A DNA stretch of 64,000 bases, taken from positions 103,824 to 167,823 of the forward strand of contig JACDEE010000003.1 in the NCBI GenBank assembly GCA_013816585.1, read 5' to 3'. Each line of letters begins with the position of its first letter. The stretch's first letter is position 1. The notes beneath the pieces were generated by a model that was given only the letters and a program-made list of their open reading frames with translations, was not told where the DNA came from and did no database searches. This stretch comes from Sphingosinicella sp. Its GTDB lineage: Bacteria > Pseudomonadota > Alphaproteobacteria > Sphingomonadales > Sphingomonadaceae. Shown here one piece after another: positions 62,933 through 64,000 of this stretch. Both the position numbers and the translations under genes were made by a program.

Positions 62933-63298
62933 TCAGATTGCCCAGGCGGCCCAGGTGACGAGCAACGTTCCGACTGCCGCGAGCGCGATGTGGACGTAGA
63001 GCAGCCACAACGGGAGAAGCTTTCCAGCGAGGTGATAGCCAAGGTTCATGACTACGCCTCCGCCCGCTGCGACAGCCAATAGAATGAGACCGAGCATCGC
63101 GCCGCCTTCAACGCGGTCGGTAAGGCCAGCATAGGCCAGAAGGGTCAACCCCGACGCCGCAAGGAAGCCATGCGCCATCGCCAGCCATGATGGCGGATTG
63201 GCCTTTTGGGCGATGCGCCGGAAGGCCATCAAGAGTCCCCCGGCCGCAGTGAGCAGCAGCAGGATGGATGCGGTCTGTAACATCGTCACTGAGTTCAT
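62933..63298 (-). CDS. Small four-segment membrane protein
   Basis: Predicted 121 residues with four hydrophobic segments (about 6-26, 36-55, 60-80 and 93-118). His in LAMAHGFLAASG, in LGYHLAGKLLP and in LYVHIALAAVG, plus small residues, could suit a haem or quinone-associated protein, but this is speculation. ATG at 63298 begins where hydrophobic sequence starts. It follows the DUF421 gene by 25 bases in the same direction. No family assigned. Confidence 0.8.
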   Translation of the reverse strand: MNSVTMLQTASILLLLTAAGGLLMAFRRIAQKANPPSWLAMAHGFLAASGLTLLAYAGLTDRVEGGAMLGLILLAVAAGGGVVMNLGYHLAGKLLPLWLLYVHIALAAVGTLLVTWAAWAI

Positions 63299-63323
63299 CG
63301 TCCAATTCCAATCCTTTTGGCGG

Positions 63324-63872
63324 TCAAAGCGGTGTCGTCGACCTGGTGCCTGGGTCGGCTGCCGCGCTGCTTCCACGCTTTTTGATGACGCTGATCATGC
63401 CGTCCGGCTCCATGCACGCCTGCTCCACCTCAAAGATGTCGCCGATCCCCTCTTCGCGCAAGTGGGTCATCAGTTCATCCTTGGTGATGAGTTCGGTGCG
63501 CATGTTGCGGGGCAACATTCGGCCATTTTCGATCAGCAGTAGCGGCGGTGGCTGGAAAAAGCGCTCGAACGTCGGAAAGCGATGGGTCAGATATTCGATC
63601 GCATAGCTCCAGAACAACAACGTCGCGACCAGCACTGCGCCTTCGACGACGGACACATAGTCGGCGGTGAAGCCGGGACCGGCGATCTCGGCGATCAGCA
63701 CGATCACCAATATGTCTGTTCGTCCGACCCCGCCCGGCTGCCGCTTCACGACCACCTTGAGCAGCGCCACGATCACGAAATACATGATCGTCGCGCGGAC
63801 GACCATTTCGAGCACTGATCGGGCTGGCATGAACATGCTTTCCCAATCAACGGTCCACAGCGCGCTCTCCAT
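63324..63872 (-). CDS. DUF421 (YetF-like) membrane protein
   Basis: Predicted 182 residues. Family features: about three N-terminal membrane segments, GGVGRTDILVIVLIAEIAGPGF, LLFWSYAIEYLTHRFPTFERFF (core AIEYLTHRFP), PPPLLLIENGRMLPRNMRTELITKDELMTHLREEGI (cores IENGRMLPRNM and ELITKDEL) and a final MISVIKK. The N-terminus (ESALWTVDWESMF) matches the usual family start, so the protein looks complete. Its ATG lies one base from the CTAG where an insertion sequence ends, so its own promoter was probably separated or replaced by the element. Confidence 0.88.
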   Translation of the reverse strand: MESALWTVDWESMFMPARSVLEMVVRATIMYFVIVALLKVVVKRQPGGVGRTDILVIVLIAEIAGPGFTADYVSVVEGAVLVATLLFWSYAIEYLTHRFPTFERFFQPPPLLLIENGRMLPRNMRTELITKDELMTHLREEGIGDIFEVEQACMEPDGMISVIKKRGSSAAADPGTRSTTPL

Positions 63873-63878
63873 CCTAGG
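63873..63878. other. Target site of an IS481-type element
   Basis: CCTAGG fits NCTAGN, the known target of IS481 in Bordetella. It sits exactly between the DUF421 ATG and the terminal TGTTTAG of the element. The second copy expected at the far end is outside the window. Confidence 0.7.
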
Positions 63879-64000
63879 TGTTTAGTCCCGTTGTGTGGCG
63901 ATACGGAGCGATCTTGAATTGAGCCGGGTCTTGTGTCCAGACGCGGGCGACATATTCGTAGGGTGTAAGGCCGCGGAGGGTCTTCAGCCGGCGACCGTGA
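63874..64000 (-). CDS. IS481-family transposase, C-terminal end only (cut by window edge)
   Basis: Open frame of 41 codons to the right edge and a TAG stop at 63874-63876. Residues HGRRLKTLRGLTPYEYV, WTQDPAQF and the terminal GLNT match the C-terminus of IS481-type transposases (catalytic DDE domain outside the window). The stop TAG is formed by the CTAG of the target site, so the frame ends only after insertion. The element carrying it would begin at 63879. Confidence 0.9.
   Translation of the reverse strand, partial: HGRRLKTLRGLTPYEYVARVWTQDPAQFKIAPYRHTTGLNT
63879..64000. mobile_element. Right end of an IS481-family insertion sequence (partial)
   Basis: Terminal bases TGTTTAGTCCCG begin directly after the CCTAGG target. 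The rest of the element lies past the window edge, so its terminal repeats and full length cannot be compared. Confidence 0.8.

Overview
The window reads as chromosomal DNA of an alphaproteobacterium, most likely a sphingomonad (order Sphingomonadales). This is inferred from the GC-rich coding style, an alphaproteobacterial UPF0262 gene, a fused E1 alpha/beta 2-oxoacid dehydrogenase, the Ku/LigD pair, the telA locus and the small proteins. Gene density is high. About 64 protein genes or gene fragments are supported. I saw no rRNA, tRNA or CRISPR array. The left edge cuts paaZ and the right edge cuts an IS481-type transposase.
Layout: 1-5.9 kb holds the end of paaZ, then a reverse-strand operon (aminotransferase, fused E1, E2) with a divergent Lrp/AsnC regulator. 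5.9-9.4 kb is the NHEJ pair ku-ligD. 9.4-14 kb holds a short cation-efflux protein, an ABC exporter and telA with a membrane partner. 14-21.7 kb is a leucine-degradation operon (ivd, a small membrane protein, mccB, mccA, MaoC hydratase, CitE-like lyase) with a divergent thiolase. 21.7-28.3 kb is a mixed stretch: SH3 protein, flavin oxidoreductase with a Cys cluster, HdeD-like protein, hydrolase, selO and astD. 28.4-31.6 kb is a KaiC-like ATPase coupled to a hybrid histidine kinase. 31.6-38.3 kb holds dnaB, UPF0262, a lipoprotein, cdd, a trypsin-like peptidase of different base composition, dcd and rnr. 38.3-40.8 kb holds an M28 peptidase and an FAH-family enzyme.
40.9-47.3 kb is a valine-degradation operon: mmsA, RidA, lipoprotein, acyl-CoA dehydrogenase, 3-hydroxyisobutyryl-CoA hydrolase, enoyl-CoA hydratase and mmsB. 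47.4-52.7 kb has an M13 peptidase and divergent glpK/glpD. 52.7-53.9 kb has a two-gene 2H-phosphoesterase-like/HAD cassette plus two tiny genes. 53.9-58.4 kb has nadC divergent from aroA-aroC-aroB. 58.4-61.1 kb is gene-poor, with small proteins, a secreted three-repeat protein and three copies of a hairpin-rich repeat. 61.1-64 kb has a DUF2231/sorbosone dehydrogenase pair, two membrane proteins and the end of an insertion sequence.
The main metabolic theme is catabolism of amino acids to CoA esters: leucine (ivd/mcc/CitE/thiolase), valine (mms operon), and possibly phenylalanine, through transaminase and 2-oxoacid dehydrogenase into the PaaZ pathway. The least explained items are the 2H/HAD cassette, the KaiC-like/kinase pair, the inserted trypsin-like gene and the structured repeat family.
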